A stretch of 64,000 nucleotides of DNA, from contig JANQPL010000011.1 in assembly GCA_028289425.1 (NCBI GenBank), positions 124,001 through 188,000 on the forward strand. The letters are read 5' to 3'. Source of the DNA: Alphaproteobacteria bacterium. GTDB taxonomy: Bacteria; Pseudomonadota; Alphaproteobacteria; JANQMY01. Each line of letters opens with the position of its first letter. Position 1 is the first letter of the stretch. A program made the position numbers and the translations under genes. This document shows, piece after piece, positions 1 through 8,304 of the stretch. The notes below the pieces were generated by a model. That model did not search any database, was not told where the DNA came from, and was given only the letters and a program-made list of their open reading frames with translations.

Positions 1-321
1 GAGGCCGTTCACCTTTTCCATCAGCGCCGCTTTATCGACACTGCCAACCGCCGCCAGCGTTTCGATGTCGGCGCAATCACCCTTCTGGCGATGGCCATAG
101 GCCATCAGGCCCAGTTGGATGCTGCTGTCCCAATCGGTCAGCAGCCCGTCAATGACGCCGCGCGCGATTTCGATTTTTGCGGTGCCGTCGATCTGCCCCC
201 ACATGCTGCCGGATGCATCGAGCACCATCATGACCTTTTGCGAGTCTTCTTCCGCCTGGACCGACGACACCGCAAAAGATGCGAACAAAAGACAAATGGT
301 GGCACAGATAACGCGGCGCAT
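1..321 (-). CDS. VWA-domain exported protein, 5' part only
   Basis: Only the N-terminal 107 codons lie in the window; the gene runs off the left edge. The ATG at 321 opens a signal peptide of about 23 residues (hydrophobic ICATICLLFASFAV, likely cut after SVQA), so the protein is exported. It is followed by VMMVLDASGSMWGQIDG, a textbook MIDAS motif (DxSxS) of a von Willebrand factor type A domain, and the following GLLTDWDSSIQLGLMAYGHR fits the rest of the fold. VWA proteins of this kind bind a divalent metal and mediate protein contacts; the actual partner cannot be told. An AG-rich stretch (GGGGAGATCATC in gene sense) precedes the start. Confidence 0.85.
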   Translation of the reverse strand, partial: MRRVICATICLLFASFAVSSVQAEEDSQKVMMVLDASGSMWGQIDGTAKIEIARGVIDGLLTDWDSSIQLGLMAYGHRQKGDCADIETLAAVGSVDKAALMEKVNGL

Positions 322-517
322 GATGATCTCCCCTTCCCTCATAAATCGGCGCGCAAAGGGTAGGAGCCGCCTTTCCGGGGGTCAAGAAATGGAAATCCTT
401 GCCGATTCTGAAAAACGACGCCTGATTCCGAAATCACGCAGAACGCTATTTGCGCGCCGTGCAGGGTAGCCGCCGTTGGCACAGACAGTGCTATAAGACG
501 ACAACGGGGATAATGAC

Positions 518-2524
518 ATGAGAAATCCGTTACTTCGCTGGTCGCTCATCGGGATCGCCCTTTTTCTCGCGGTGAGTTTTCTGGGCGGCTCGCTGTTCTG
601 GTATCTCCTGGGCTTCGGTGACGATCTGCGTATCGAGGGCAGCGCCCCGGTGGTGCGGGATGATGTGTCCGGCTTCGGCAACGGTTGGCCCGCCTATGGC
701 GGCGACCAAGGGGGCATGCGCTATTCCTCGGCGGAGGCCATCACCGCTGAGAATGTAGACCGTCTGGACATCGCCTGGACCCACAGCTCCGGCACGTTTG
801 AGGGCCGTGAAGACCTGAAGCGCAGATCCGCCCATGAAGCCACGCCCATTCTTGTGGAAGACAGCTTGGTCTATTGCACGCAATTTAACGAAGTGATCGC
901 GCTGGACCCGGGCACCGGCCGAGAAAAATGGCGCTTCGATCCCAAGCTCAAAACTGAGATGCGGCCAGCCAATCAGTTCACCTGTCGCGGCGTCGCCTAT
1001 TGGAAAGACAGCTTGGCCGATCCGGAGGTGGCATGCGCATCGCGCATTTTCACGGCCACGCTCGATGCGCGGGTTATTGCGATCGACGCCAAGACCGGTC
1101 TGCCCTGCACCGAATTCGATCAGGACGGCCAGGTTCAATTGGGCCCCAGCGCTCCCGTGGGCGATCCCGGTGAATACACCATCACCTCGGCACCGGCTGT
1201 CGTGGGTGATGTGGTGGTGACGGGCTCGTCCATCGGCGACAACGAGCGGGTGGAAGCGCCCCGAGGTGTGGTCTACGCCTTCGATGCTCGCACTGGCGCG
1301 GGCAAGTGGGGCTTCGATCCGGTGCCGCGCAATCCCAGCGATCCGGCGCGCGAGACTTGGGCCGGAAGCTCTGCCGATATTACCGGACACACCAATGTGT
1401 GGTCGTCCATGGCGGTGGATGAGGAGCGCAATCTGATCTTCCTGCCCACCTCCAGCCCCAGTCCAGATTTCTATGGCGGCGAACGTCTAGGCGACAACCG
1501 CTATGCGAATTCGGTGGTGGCGCTGAAGGGTGATACGGGCGAGATGGTTTGGCATTTCCAAACCGTGCATCACGATGTGTGGGATTATGACGTGCCGGCT
1601 CAGCCAGGTCTCTTCCAAGTATGGCGCGACGGCAAAGTCCATGATGTAGTGGCCCAAGTAACCAAGATGGGGTTCGTGTTTGTGCTCGACCGTGAGACGG
1701 GCGAGCCCTTCCTGCCCATCGAGGAACGCCCGGTGCCACCGACGGATGTGCCCGGGGAAGTGGTCTCGCCCACACAGCCTTTCCCGGTCAACACACCGGC
1801 TTTGGTGCCCAGCGAGGTGGACCCGCGCGACGGCTTCGGTCTGACCCTCTGGGACAAGCTCTACTGTCAATCGCGCCTCAGGGGTGCCAAACGAAACGGC
1901 CTGTACACACCCCCAAGTCTTGAAGGCACGCTGGTCTATCCCTTCACGGGCGGGGGCGCCAATTGGGGAAGCGCTGCTTTCGATCCGGCACGCAATCTGC
2001 TGGTGGTCAATGTGAACAACGCGGCCCATGTCATTAAGCTCTATGAGCGGGACGAGCCTCACCAGCCCGGCATCGAAATGGGGCCCATGGAAGGCACGCC
2101 CTATAAGATGACCCGCGAACTTTTGCTGGGACCCACCGGACTGCCCTGCACGCCGCCGCCCTTCGGCATGATCGCCGCCGTGGACCTGAATACGGGCGCG
2201 ATCGTCTGGCGTCAGAAATTCGGCACGACACAAGACCTGGCAGGGGGACTTGCGCTGCCCACCGGCACCCCCAGCTTTGGCGGCCCGATCATCACGGCCG
2301 GCGGGCTTATCTTCATCGGTGCCGCCATGGACAATTATCTGCGGGCATTGGACGTGGAAACCGGCGAAGAGCTGTGGGCGGGGCGCCTGCCGGCAGGCGG
2401 CCAAGCCACACCCCTCTCCTATGAATGGCGGGGCAAGCAATATGTGGTGATCGCGGCCGGCGGCCACGGCCGCTCAACCACCACACTGGGTGATTACGTC
2501 ATCGCGTTTGCACTTGATGAATGA
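518..2524 (+). CDS. PQQ-dependent membrane-anchored dehydrogenase (mGDH-like)
   Basis: A 668-residue quinoprotein. Residues 8-32 form one hydrophobic anchor and the rest is an eight-bladed propeller with blade motifs such as IALDPGTGREKWRFD and VVALKGDTGEMVWHFQ. The stretch HHDVWDYDVPAQP matches the signature of membrane glucose dehydrogenases, which carries the catalytic Asp region. Such enzymes oxidise aldoses or alcohols in the periplasm and pass electrons to ubiquinone. E. coli Gcd is about 800 residues with five membrane helices; this one has a single helix, so it is a short-anchor variant. Substrate is unknown and no PQQ synthesis genes are in view. GGGGAT lies just upstream of the ATG. 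A hairpin repeat follows the stop. Confidence 0.88.
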   Translation: MRNPLLRWSLIGIALFLAVSFLGGSLFWYLLGFGDDLRIEGSAPVVRDDVSGFGNGWPAYGGDQGGMRYSSAEAITAENVDRLDIAWTHSSGTFEGREDLKRRSAHEATPILVEDSLVYCTQFNEVIALDPGTGREKWRFDPKLKTEMRPANQFTCRGVAYWKDSLADPEVACASRIFTATLDARVIAIDAKTGLPCTEFDQDGQVQLGPSAPVGDPGEYTITSAPAVVGDVVVTGSSIGDNERVEAPRGVVYAFDARTGAGKWGFDPVPRNPSDPARETWAGSSADITGHTNVWSSMAVDEERNLIFLPTSSPSPDFYGGERLGDNRYANSVVALKGDTGEMVWHFQTVHHDVWDYDVPAQPGLFQVWRDGKVHDVVAQVTKMGFVFVLDRETGEPFLPIEERPVPPTDVPGEVVSPTQPFPVNTPALVPSEVDPRDGFGLTLWDKLYCQSRLRGAKRNGLYTPPSLEGTLVYPFTGGGANWGSAAFDPARNLLVVNVNNAAHVIKLYERDEPHQPGIEMGPMEGTPYKMTRELLLGPTGLPCTPPPFGMIAAVDLNTGAIVWRQKFGTTQDLAGGLALPTGTPSFGGPIITAGGLIFIGAAMDNYLRALDVETGEELWAGRLPAGGQATPLSYEWRGKQYVVIAAGGHGRSTTTLGDYVIAFALDE

Positions 2525-2531
2525 AACTTGA

Positions 2532-2642
2532 CCATCCCACTCCCCCGTCCCGTGAACCTTGTCCTCGGGCCGCGCACAGCGCGGACCCGGGGGCACCCGA
2601 TAAGGGTCCCCTAGGGGTGGCTGGGACGGGGGAGTGGGATGG
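2532..2642. repeat. Large hairpin repeat, copy A (expanded loop)
   Basis: A 20-bp perfect inverted repeat (arms 2532-2551 and 2623-2642, beginning CCATCCCACTCCCCCGTCCC) encloses about 70 bp. The enclosed part holds a second GC-rich hairpin around 2560-2590 and a segment at 2592-2622 related to the inner part of the three other copies. It lies between two same-strand genes and has no run of T after the stem, so it is not a normal terminator. Same family as 13501-13577, 17002-17074 and 60315-60391. Confidence 0.85.
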
Positions 2643-2783
2643 CTAAGCCAACAAAACAAAGCCGCATTCGTACTTAAGGAATAGGACTTAACTATCCCGC
2701 TTCCCCCTTTTATCCACGCGCGACTTTTGCTAGGCATGTGTCCCATTCCACACCATCCATCCAATCAATAACGGGGGGCACGC

Positions 2784-3368
2784 ATGCGGGCGATCTGGGC
2801 TCTTGTTTTCATCTTTGCACTGACGGCATGTGATACCGACCAGGCCAACTATGAATGGGTCGACTGGACGATCATGGATCACAAGAGTGCGGAGGGGAAA
2901 ACATCGCGCTATTTCGTTGCCTTTGCAGGCAATCCAAACGGCAACACGGTGATGAACGACGCCGGCGCCGACAACTATTTTGCAAAGACCCCCGACACCT
3001 TCCGGTCGCGCGAAGTGGGCGAAGGACCGGCCACGGCGGACATCATCCGCACCTATGGCGGCGAACGAACGGGGCGCCAGGAATTCTCTTTCTCCAAACC
3101 CGTGGACGACCCCATCATCGCCATCTTAAGCCTGGGCAACAGTGACGATGCAGCGCGCTTGATATTCGAGAAAGATGTGGAACTCATCAAAAGCGGCCCG
3201 GGGCATTGGGGCGGTCATGAGGACTCACTGGCCGTCAGCGACGACAACAAAACCGTTATCGGCAAGGAAGGCTACGGGCTTATCAAGATTCCCGGCACCC
3301 ACCGGGCGATCGGCTTCACCACGCCCGATTATGAGGGCGATTACGGCTTCCAGATCGCGATTAGGTGA
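2784..3368 (+). CDS. Predicted lipoprotein of unknown function
   Basis: A 194-residue protein starting MRAIWALVFIFALTACD. The lipobox LTAC puts the lipidated Cys at residue 16, so the mature protein is a membrane-anchored periplasmic or outer-membrane lipoprotein. The body is beta-rich and polar with no domain I recognise; the segment with FSKPVDDPIIAILSLGNSDDAA and the end YEGDYGFQIAIR suggest a jelly-roll or sandwich fold, but that is a guess. It stands alone between hairpin copy A and a cupin gene on the other strand. AACGGGGGGC upstream of the ATG is a good ribosome site. No function is assigned. Confidence 0.75.
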   Translation: MRAIWALVFIFALTACDTDQANYEWVDWTIMDHKSAEGKTSRYFVAFAGNPNGNTVMNDAGADNYFAKTPDTFRSREVGEGPATADIIRTYGGERTGRQEFSFSKPVDDPIIAILSLGNSDDAARLIFEKDVELIKSGPGHWGGHEDSLAVSDDNKTVIGKEGYGLIKIPGTHRAIGFTTPDYEGDYGFQIAIR

Positions 3369-3405
3369 TTGTTCCGCCTAACGGCGGGACGGCTAAATTG
3401 TTCAA

Positions 3406-3774
3406 TCACAATGGCCGGTGTTCACCTCCCGGACCAGGCGTTATGTGGATGAGCTGCGTAGGCTCTTCGATCAGCACCCGGTGCCAGATACCTTTCGGCA
3501 CAACTACCGCTTCGCCGGCAGCAAGGGCTGTTCGCTCTTCGCCGTTCTCCATTTCCATCACCACGGTGACGCGCCCGGAAATCACGTATAGGAGTTCGTC
3601 CCCATCCGGATGCATTTCGCCCCCATGAGGGGGCGTTTGCGTCAACTTCGGCGCACCAACAACAAAGCCGTCCACCCGCCTGGGGCCGTGATTTCTTCCA
3701 TGAAATCTCCCTACGTCCGACGAGCCATCGCGAAACAAGCCGACCGTTGTGTCCGCCAACGCAATCTTTGCCAT
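3406..3774 (-). CDS. Small cupin-domain protein
   Basis: A 122-residue single-domain cupin. Motif 1 is visible as GGEMHPDGDELLYVISGRV (His, Asp and Glu positions of the metal site) and motif 2 as VVPKGIWHRVLIEEP with its His. Proteins of this size bind a metal and act as small dioxygenases, isomerases or ligand sensors; the sequence does not say which. It is divergent from the VOC gene at 3881, with about 105 bp between the two starts, so the two may share a control region. Its 3' end faces the lipoprotein gene. Confidence 0.82.
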   Translation of the reverse strand: MAKIALADTTVGLFRDGSSDVGRFHGRNHGPRRVDGFVVGAPKLTQTPPHGGEMHPDGDELLYVISGRVTVVMEMENGEERTALAAGEAVVVPKGIWHRVLIEEPTQLIHITPGPGGEHRPL

Positions 3775-3880
3775 GTCGCCACCTCAGCTTTGTGTTTGAC
3801 CGCTACTCCAATGTTAGGTCGCGGTTGCCCCATCGTCGATCCGGCTGTTAGCGTAGCCGAAAAATAGAGGAGACAGGGAA

Positions 3881-4639
3881 ATGTGGCTGCGCTTACGGCA
3901 AATCGCGTTGGTGGCGGAGAAGCTCGCCCCGGTCGAACGACAATTATGTGACGTGCTCGGCATTGAGGTTTGCTACCGAGACCCCGGTGTGGGCCATTTC
4001 GGCCTGGAAAACGCACTCATGCCCATCGGCAACCAATTGCTGGAAGTGGTGGCGCCCATTCAAGAGAACACGGCGGGGGGCCGCTATCTGGACCGGCGCG
4101 GCGGCGATGGCGGCTATATGGTGATCACCCAATGCAATGATCACATGCCCCAGCGGGCGCGCGTAGACGAGATGGGCGTGCGGATCGCTTACAAATTCGA
4201 CCGGGATGACTATCGGTGCATGCAGCTCCACCCCAAAGACACAGGCGCGACCTTCTTCGAAATCGACGAGCAGCTTGGCGAGAACGCCCACGCGCCCGAC
4301 GGTCCGTGGGAACCGGCGGGCCCGGACTGGCAGCGCGCGAAAAAGACCGACCGCGTCACCGGCATTGTGGCCGCCGAACTTCAATGCGACGACCCCGCAT
4401 CCGTGGGTGCCAAATGGGCCGAGATCGCCGAGTTGCCAGTGAGCGGCAGCCATACCATCGAGCTTGAAAACGCCACATTGCGCTTTGTTCCGTGTACCGA
4501 TGGGCGCCCGGAAGGCCTGGGCGGCATCGATGTGACCTGCGCCGACAAAGCCGCGGTGCTGGCGGCAGCGGATGCCATCGGCGCAAAGCGCAGCGATACT
4601 CAAGTCTATCTTTGCGGCATGCGCATCAATTTGGTCTGA
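3881..4639 (+). CDS. VOC / glyoxalase-like protein (two-module)
   Basis: A 252-residue protein of the Glyoxalase_3-like VOC type. The N-terminal module starts LRLRQIALVAEKLAPVERQLCDVLG and holds FGLENALMPIGNQLLEVVAPI, the usual beta-alpha-beta-beta-beta pattern; a second, weaker module begins near residue 155 (VTGIVAAELQCDDPASVGAKW). Family members are metal enzymes (dioxygenases, isomerases, glyoxalases) or ligand binders; the reaction here is not inferable. GAGGAGACAGG is a strong ribosome site before the ATG. It is followed four bases later by a methyltransferase, so the two are probably cotranscribed. Confidence 0.8.
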   Translation: MWLRLRQIALVAEKLAPVERQLCDVLGIEVCYRDPGVGHFGLENALMPIGNQLLEVVAPIQENTAGGRYLDRRGGDGGYMVITQCNDHMPQRARVDEMGVRIAYKFDRDDYRCMQLHPKDTGATFFEIDEQLGENAHAPDGPWEPAGPDWQRAKKTDRVTGIVAAELQCDDPASVGAKWAEIAELPVSGSHTIELENATLRFVPCTDGRPEGLGGIDVTCADKAAVLAAADAIGAKRSDTQVYLCGMRINLV

Positions 4640-4643
4640 CCGC

Positions 4644-5261
4644 GTGACGACCCGTTTTCCGGGGACAGAAGGCTATGCCCAAGAAGCGCCCCAGCTTCTG
4701 CAACGTTACGAAGCCTTCCCATTTGAAGAGGCCCACAAGCGGGTCACTAATCTGATACCGCAAGACCCTGGATGCGTCCTTGATATCGGGGCAGGCACCG
4801 GCCGCGACGCCGCGTATCTGGCTGATAACGGCCACCATGTGACGGCGGTCGAACCCACTGATGAATTGCGCGAAGGGGGCCGGAAGCTGCACCCATCGCC
4901 ACTTATCGAATGGGTCGCAGACGGGCTGCCCTGTCTCACATCGATCGCAAACCGAAAGGATAGGTACGAGCTGGTCATGATGACGGCGGTGTGGATGCAC
5001 CTCAATGAAGCGGAACGGGCGCAGGCCATGCCCGTTGTCGCAACACTTCTCAAGCCGGGCTGCCACCTCATTCTATCATTGCGCCATGGACCGGTGCCGG
5101 AGGGCCGGCGCATGTTCGCGGTGACCGCCGATGAAACCATCCAACTGGCCGCCGCCGAAAGACTTCGCCCAATCCTGAATATTCATACGGAGGCATTGCA
5201 GGAGCCAAACCGAAGTGCCGGGGTGACCTGGACGCGGCTGGCATTTCTTAAACCCAACTAA
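4644..5261 (+). CDS. Class I SAM-dependent methyltransferase
   Basis: A Rossmann methyltransferase of 205 residues. Motif I is VLDIGAGTGRDAAYLAD, followed by VTAVEPTDELREGG for the acidic end of strand 2 and ELVMMTAVWMHL for motif IV. The GTG at 4644 is preferred because it lies just after the stop of the upstream VOC gene; an ATG in frame at 4572 would overlap that gene by 68 bp. Substrate unknown. Its coupling to the VOC gene suggests small-molecule modification. It ends 10 bp from the stop of a convergent GNAT gene. Confidence 0.82.
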   Translation: MTTRFPGTEGYAQEAPQLLQRYEAFPFEEAHKRVTNLIPQDPGCVLDIGAGTGRDAAYLADNGHHVTAVEPTDELREGGRKLHPSPLIEWVADGLPCLTSIANRKDRYELVMMTAVWMHLNEAERAQAMPVVATLLKPGCHLILSLRHGPVPEGRRMFAVTADETIQLAAAERLRPILNIHTEALQEPNRSAGVTWTRLAFLKPN

Positions 5262-5270
5262 ACGCGTTTC

Positions 5271-6104
5271 CTACAGATGCACCTCGCCTGCGCGGGAGAA
5301 GATGCGGAATGGTGCCACATGACGGAAGCCGAGTTTCTCGTAAAGCGTGACCGCCATGGGTGTTGAGTGCAGCACCAGCAAATCGATCCCGGTACCGCAA
5401 GATTCCCGCAGGGCGTGTTCGCAAATGGCTCGCCCGACACCGCGGCCCCGCGCTTCTTCCCGCGTCGCCACACCGTAAAGACCGACCACATTGTCCTTGC
5501 GATAGGTAAACGCCTTGCCCACCGCCTTGCCGTCCAGCAACGCAAGCCAGCCGCGCAAGGGCACCCCCGCACGGCCGATGCGATTTTCCCGGAAGAAACG
5601 CGTAATCAAGGCCCGGTCCTGCGGCGGCACCGCCCAGCGATGGGTGACGAATTCGGTGGTCGGTCCTTCTTCGTCGGGCCCGATGGGCACGAAGGAGATG
5701 TCCGGCGGCGGTGGCGAGTTCGCGATTAGCCCGGCGGGTGTGGTTACCATGCCGGGACACACTTCCACCTCTTCAAAGCCGCGGTCCCGAAGGCGACGAT
5801 CCAGATCGGCCGGCCGGGCGGTCGGGTGGACCACCCAAAAATGATCCACTTGGCGCGCGTCATAGGCCGCGATAATGGCATCGATTTTAGCGTCCACATC
5901 CCCCGCCTCGATGAAACGGAAGACCCCGTTATAGGGAAATGTGGCGATCGGTGTTTGAAGCCGGTATACGCCGCCGTCGCGCAAAAAATTGCAGCCCTCG
6001 GGCACACCGAATTGGGACCATTGGGCCCACAAATTCTCCTCTAAAGCCGAAATCTCATAGGGCACTTGGGTCACGCGCGCCTCGCCTGCCAACGCTGTTT
6101 TCAT
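5271..6104 (-). CDS. GNAT-family N-acetyltransferase
   Basis: A 277-residue protein with a C-terminal GNAT domain (about residues 140-277). The acetyl-CoA loop is seen in GVATREEARGRGVGRAICEHAL and the C-terminal ALTLYEKLGF-type motif as MAVTLYEKLGFRHV. The N-terminal half (DARQVDHFWVVHPTARPADLDRRL) resembles the partial GNAT-like half of two-domain acetyltransferases. The start at 6104 (MKTALAG) is chosen; a longer frame to 6137 has no clear ribosome site. Acceptor unknown. It is divergent from the lipoprotein gene at 6161. Confidence 0.82.
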   Translation of the reverse strand: MKTALAGEARVTQVPYEISALEENLWAQWSQFGVPEGCNFLRDGGVYRLQTPIATFPYNGVFRFIEAGDVDAKIDAIIAAYDARQVDHFWVVHPTARPADLDRRLRDRGFEEVEVCPGMVTTPAGLIANSPPPPDISFVPIGPDEEGPTTEFVTHRWAVPPQDRALITRFFRENRIGRAGVPLRGWLALLDGKAVGKAFTYRKDNVVGLYGVATREEARGRGVGRAICEHALRESCGTGIDLLVLHSTPMAVTLYEKLGFRHVAPFRIFSRAGEVHL

Positions 6105-6160
6105 CTTTTTGTGGGATATGGCATGTGTAAGACACAATCACAATGGAAGGGGCCCCGGAA

Positions 6161-6877
6161 ATGCGGACCATCGCGCGGATCATCGCCGCAATGATTGTCA
6201 TCGGCCCGGTCGTTGCGGGCTGCGATCAAGAGCCGGAGCCAACGGCGTCCACCCCGGCGGCGGAGCCCACCGCCCCTTCCCAAGCACCGGACGCGGCACC
6301 GGCACCCTCTGACGAAACGCTCAAAGCCCGCGCCTTCACGGCGCTCCTGCGCGAAAAAGTGGTGGCGCTCAATGAAGCCCTCATCCGCGAGCGCACGACG
6401 GACATGGACCAGCCGGCCATCGAAAAATTTGTGAATGCCACCGTCAACGAGTTGAGCCAATGCAGCGGCCTGCGGGCCGCCCAAGCTGTGACCTACAGGG
6501 CGGCGGGGCGTGAGGACGCCAAGGCCTATGAGACCAGATCAAGTGAGCTGGAGGCGCATCTCTATCTTTTCGTTCGGGCAACAGGCCGCCTGTTCGAAAA
6601 GCCCGATCTGGAAGCCGGGCTGCGCGAGGACTTGAAGTCCAAAGCGCAAACCATCGTGCAACAGCACCGGTTAAGTCTGGGCACGGACAGAAGCGATGAA
6701 CAAGCGGCCGAGCTGGCCGCATGGGAAGAACGCTGCAGCAACACGGAATCCGTTTTGAAGACGGATGTGGAGCGGCGCGCGAAGGAGCAGATCACGCCGG
6801 AAGAGGTCGCACAGCGGGTGCAGACTTTACAGGCCGCCGCAACCGAAAGCACCGGCGACACGCCTTCGTCAAACTAG
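6161..6877 (+). CDS. Helical lipoprotein, paralogue of the protein at 7457
   Basis: A 238-residue lipoprotein: a hydrophobic leader ends in VAGC, giving a lipidated Cys at residue 21, then a Pro/Ala-rich linker of about 35 residues and a helical body. The body shares ordered positions with the product of 7457-8077: LIR.RT, L.QC, R.AQA, A.AY, LE.HL, RA.GR, PDLEA and WEERC. Two cysteines (in SQC and ERC) are conserved between the two and could form a disulfide. The ATG at 6161 is preferred to the one at 6143 because GAAGGGG precedes it. No known domain is recognised. Confidence 0.72.
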   Translation: MRTIARIIAAMIVIGPVVAGCDQEPEPTASTPAAEPTAPSQAPDAAPAPSDETLKARAFTALLREKVVALNEALIRERTTDMDQPAIEKFVNATVNELSQCSGLRAAQAVTYRAAGREDAKAYETRSSELEAHLYLFVRATGRLFEKPDLEAGLREDLKSKAQTIVQQHRLSLGTDRSDEQAAELAAWEERCSNTESVLKTDVERRAKEQITPEEVAQRVQTLQAAATESTGDTPSSN

Positions 6878-6906
6878 GGCGTTTCATGGTCATATTGAAA
6901 CGCTCT
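6876..6906. repeat. Short hairpin, possible terminator-like palindrome
   Basis: AGGGCGTTTCA and TGAAACGCTCT form an 11-bp stem with one G-T wobble around a 9-base loop. It overlaps the stop of the lipoprotein gene and lies between convergent genes, a usual place for a terminator, but no T-run follows. A close relative lies at 26057-26087, where a T-A pair of the stem is replaced by C-G, so the structure looks conserved. Confidence 0.55.
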
Positions 6907-7360
6907 AAGATCGAAGGCCGATCACTTCGTTCAACATGACCAAGTAACCATCGGGATCTTGCACGAATATCTCGCGCTGACCCTTCTCCACATTGCCTGT
7001 CTGCCGCCATACCTCGCGCGGGCCGTCATAAAGCGGCCATTGGACGGCCTCTAGCCGCGCTTCGACCGCGGATAGCTTGTCCACTTGAAGCTGAAACATG
7101 ATGCCCCGGCCGAACGGGCGGGTAAGCGGTGCGGTTTCCCAGTTGCCGCTGCGTTGACACAGCATGATCTGCGCCCCGTCCAATTCCAGATAGGCAAACG
7201 CCTGTTCCGGCCGCCGATAGGCGATGGAAAAACCGATCACATCGCACCAGAACGCAAGGCTTTGGCTTAGATCTTCCACCAGCAATTCGCAGACGAGTCT
7301 CGACCAGCCCCCTTCCGGCGGCTGCCCTTGGCCTGACGAGTTTGCGTCATCGGTCGCCAT
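6905..7360 (-). CDS. VOC-family (bleomycin-resistance-like) protein
   Basis: A 151-residue single VOC module: RLVCELLVEDLSQSLAFWCDVIGFSIAYRRPEQAFAYLELDGAQIML, then GRGIMFQLQVDKLSAVEARL and EIFVQDPDGYLVMLNEV. It resembles the bleomycin-resistance branch, small dimeric binders or glyoxalase-like enzymes. The start at 7360 (MATDDAN) is used; the frame stays open to 7555 but that extension would run into the next gene and is low-complexity. It lies between the two paralogous secreted helical proteins on the opposite strand, which suggests it was caught up in, or predates, that duplication. Confidence 0.8.
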   Translation of the reverse strand: MATDDANSSGQGQPPEGGWSRLVCELLVEDLSQSLAFWCDVIGFSIAYRRPEQAFAYLELDGAQIMLCQRSGNWETAPLTRPFGRGIMFQLQVDKLSAVEARLEAVQWPLYDGPREVWRQTGNVEKGQREIFVQDPDGYLVMLNEVIGLRS

Positions 7361-7456
7361 CGCTATAGTGTCTTTCCAGGGCCGGTACGTGGGTGAGCAT
7401 CGACAAAAGAATCGATGCCATGGGACACAGTATGGGCCTGAAAGGGACGACACTCT

Positions 7457-8077
7457 ATGAAAAATCTCGTGGGCGTATTGGCCGGCATGGTGCTGAGCGC
7501 GGCTGCCTATGCGCAGGAGTACACGGAAAACCAGCGGCTGGAGGCGGAAGAACAAGCCAAACGTGAATTGTTGCGCGCCGAGATTGTTGAAATCAACAAA
7601 GATTTAATTCGTGTACGCACGATTACGCTCGACGAAGAGGGCACCAAACAATTTATCAGCACGTCCATGTCGGACCTGACCCAATGCGGTGCGTTTCGCG
7701 TGGCTCAGGCCAGGGCGCTGGAGGAAGCGCAATCGCCCGACGCGGATGCCTACAGGGATCAAGGGGCCTATTTGGAGATGCACCTTCTTCTGCTCGCCCG
7801 CGCGGCGGGCCGAGTTTTGGGCGAGCCCGATCTTGAAGCTCAAATCAAAAAAGAGCTGGCGGACAAAGGAACCGATTGGATCAAGCGGCACTATCAAGCG
7901 ATCGCCTATGAAACCGATGCCCAAAAAGAGCATGTGGACTATTGGGAAGAGCGTTGCACCCAAATGGAAGAAAACCTAAGCCGCCAGTTGGATACGCGTG
8001 CCCAAAACCAAGTGACGGCCGACGCCATCAACGAGCGCACGGCAGCGTTACTCGAAGAAACAAGCGCGAACCGCTGA
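7457..8077 (+). CDS. Secreted helical protein, paralogue of the lipoprotein at 6161
   Basis: A 206-residue protein with a normal signal peptide (MKNLVGVLAGMVLSAAAYAQ, cut after AYA) rather than a lipobox. The mature part is helical and charged, with the same ordered motifs as the lipoprotein at 6161: LIRVRT, LTQCGAFRVAQA, DADAY, LEMHLLLLARAAGR, PDLEAQI and WEERC. The two conserved cysteines may pair. So one copy is free in the periplasm and one membrane-bound. Function unknown. Its start lies about 100 bp from the start of the divergent VOC gene. Confidence 0.75.
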   Translation: MKNLVGVLAGMVLSAAAYAQEYTENQRLEAEEQAKRELLRAEIVEINKDLIRVRTITLDEEGTKQFISTSMSDLTQCGAFRVAQARALEEAQSPDADAYRDQGAYLEMHLLLLARAAGRVLGEPDLEAQIKKELADKGTDWIKRHYQAIAYETDAQKEHVDYWEERCTQMEENLSRQLDTRAQNQVTADAINERTAALLEETSANR

Positions 8078-8304
8078 CCCGGCGCCTTGCATGGCGCGCG
8101 CCCGTTCTGTTATGACCTAAGGGCAATTGGGGCCACCGCGGGACCGCCGTCCGCCAACCTCTTCGGCGGCACCTTCCGCAGTTACCACCGAAACGGCACG
8201 ACAAACGGGTCGACCTGACACGCTGCCCTAACCGTCATTGGCGCCCGCAACTGAGCGGGCCACGCAGCGTGTGCGTCAAGCCGACCGCACGGAAACGCGA
8301 CACC

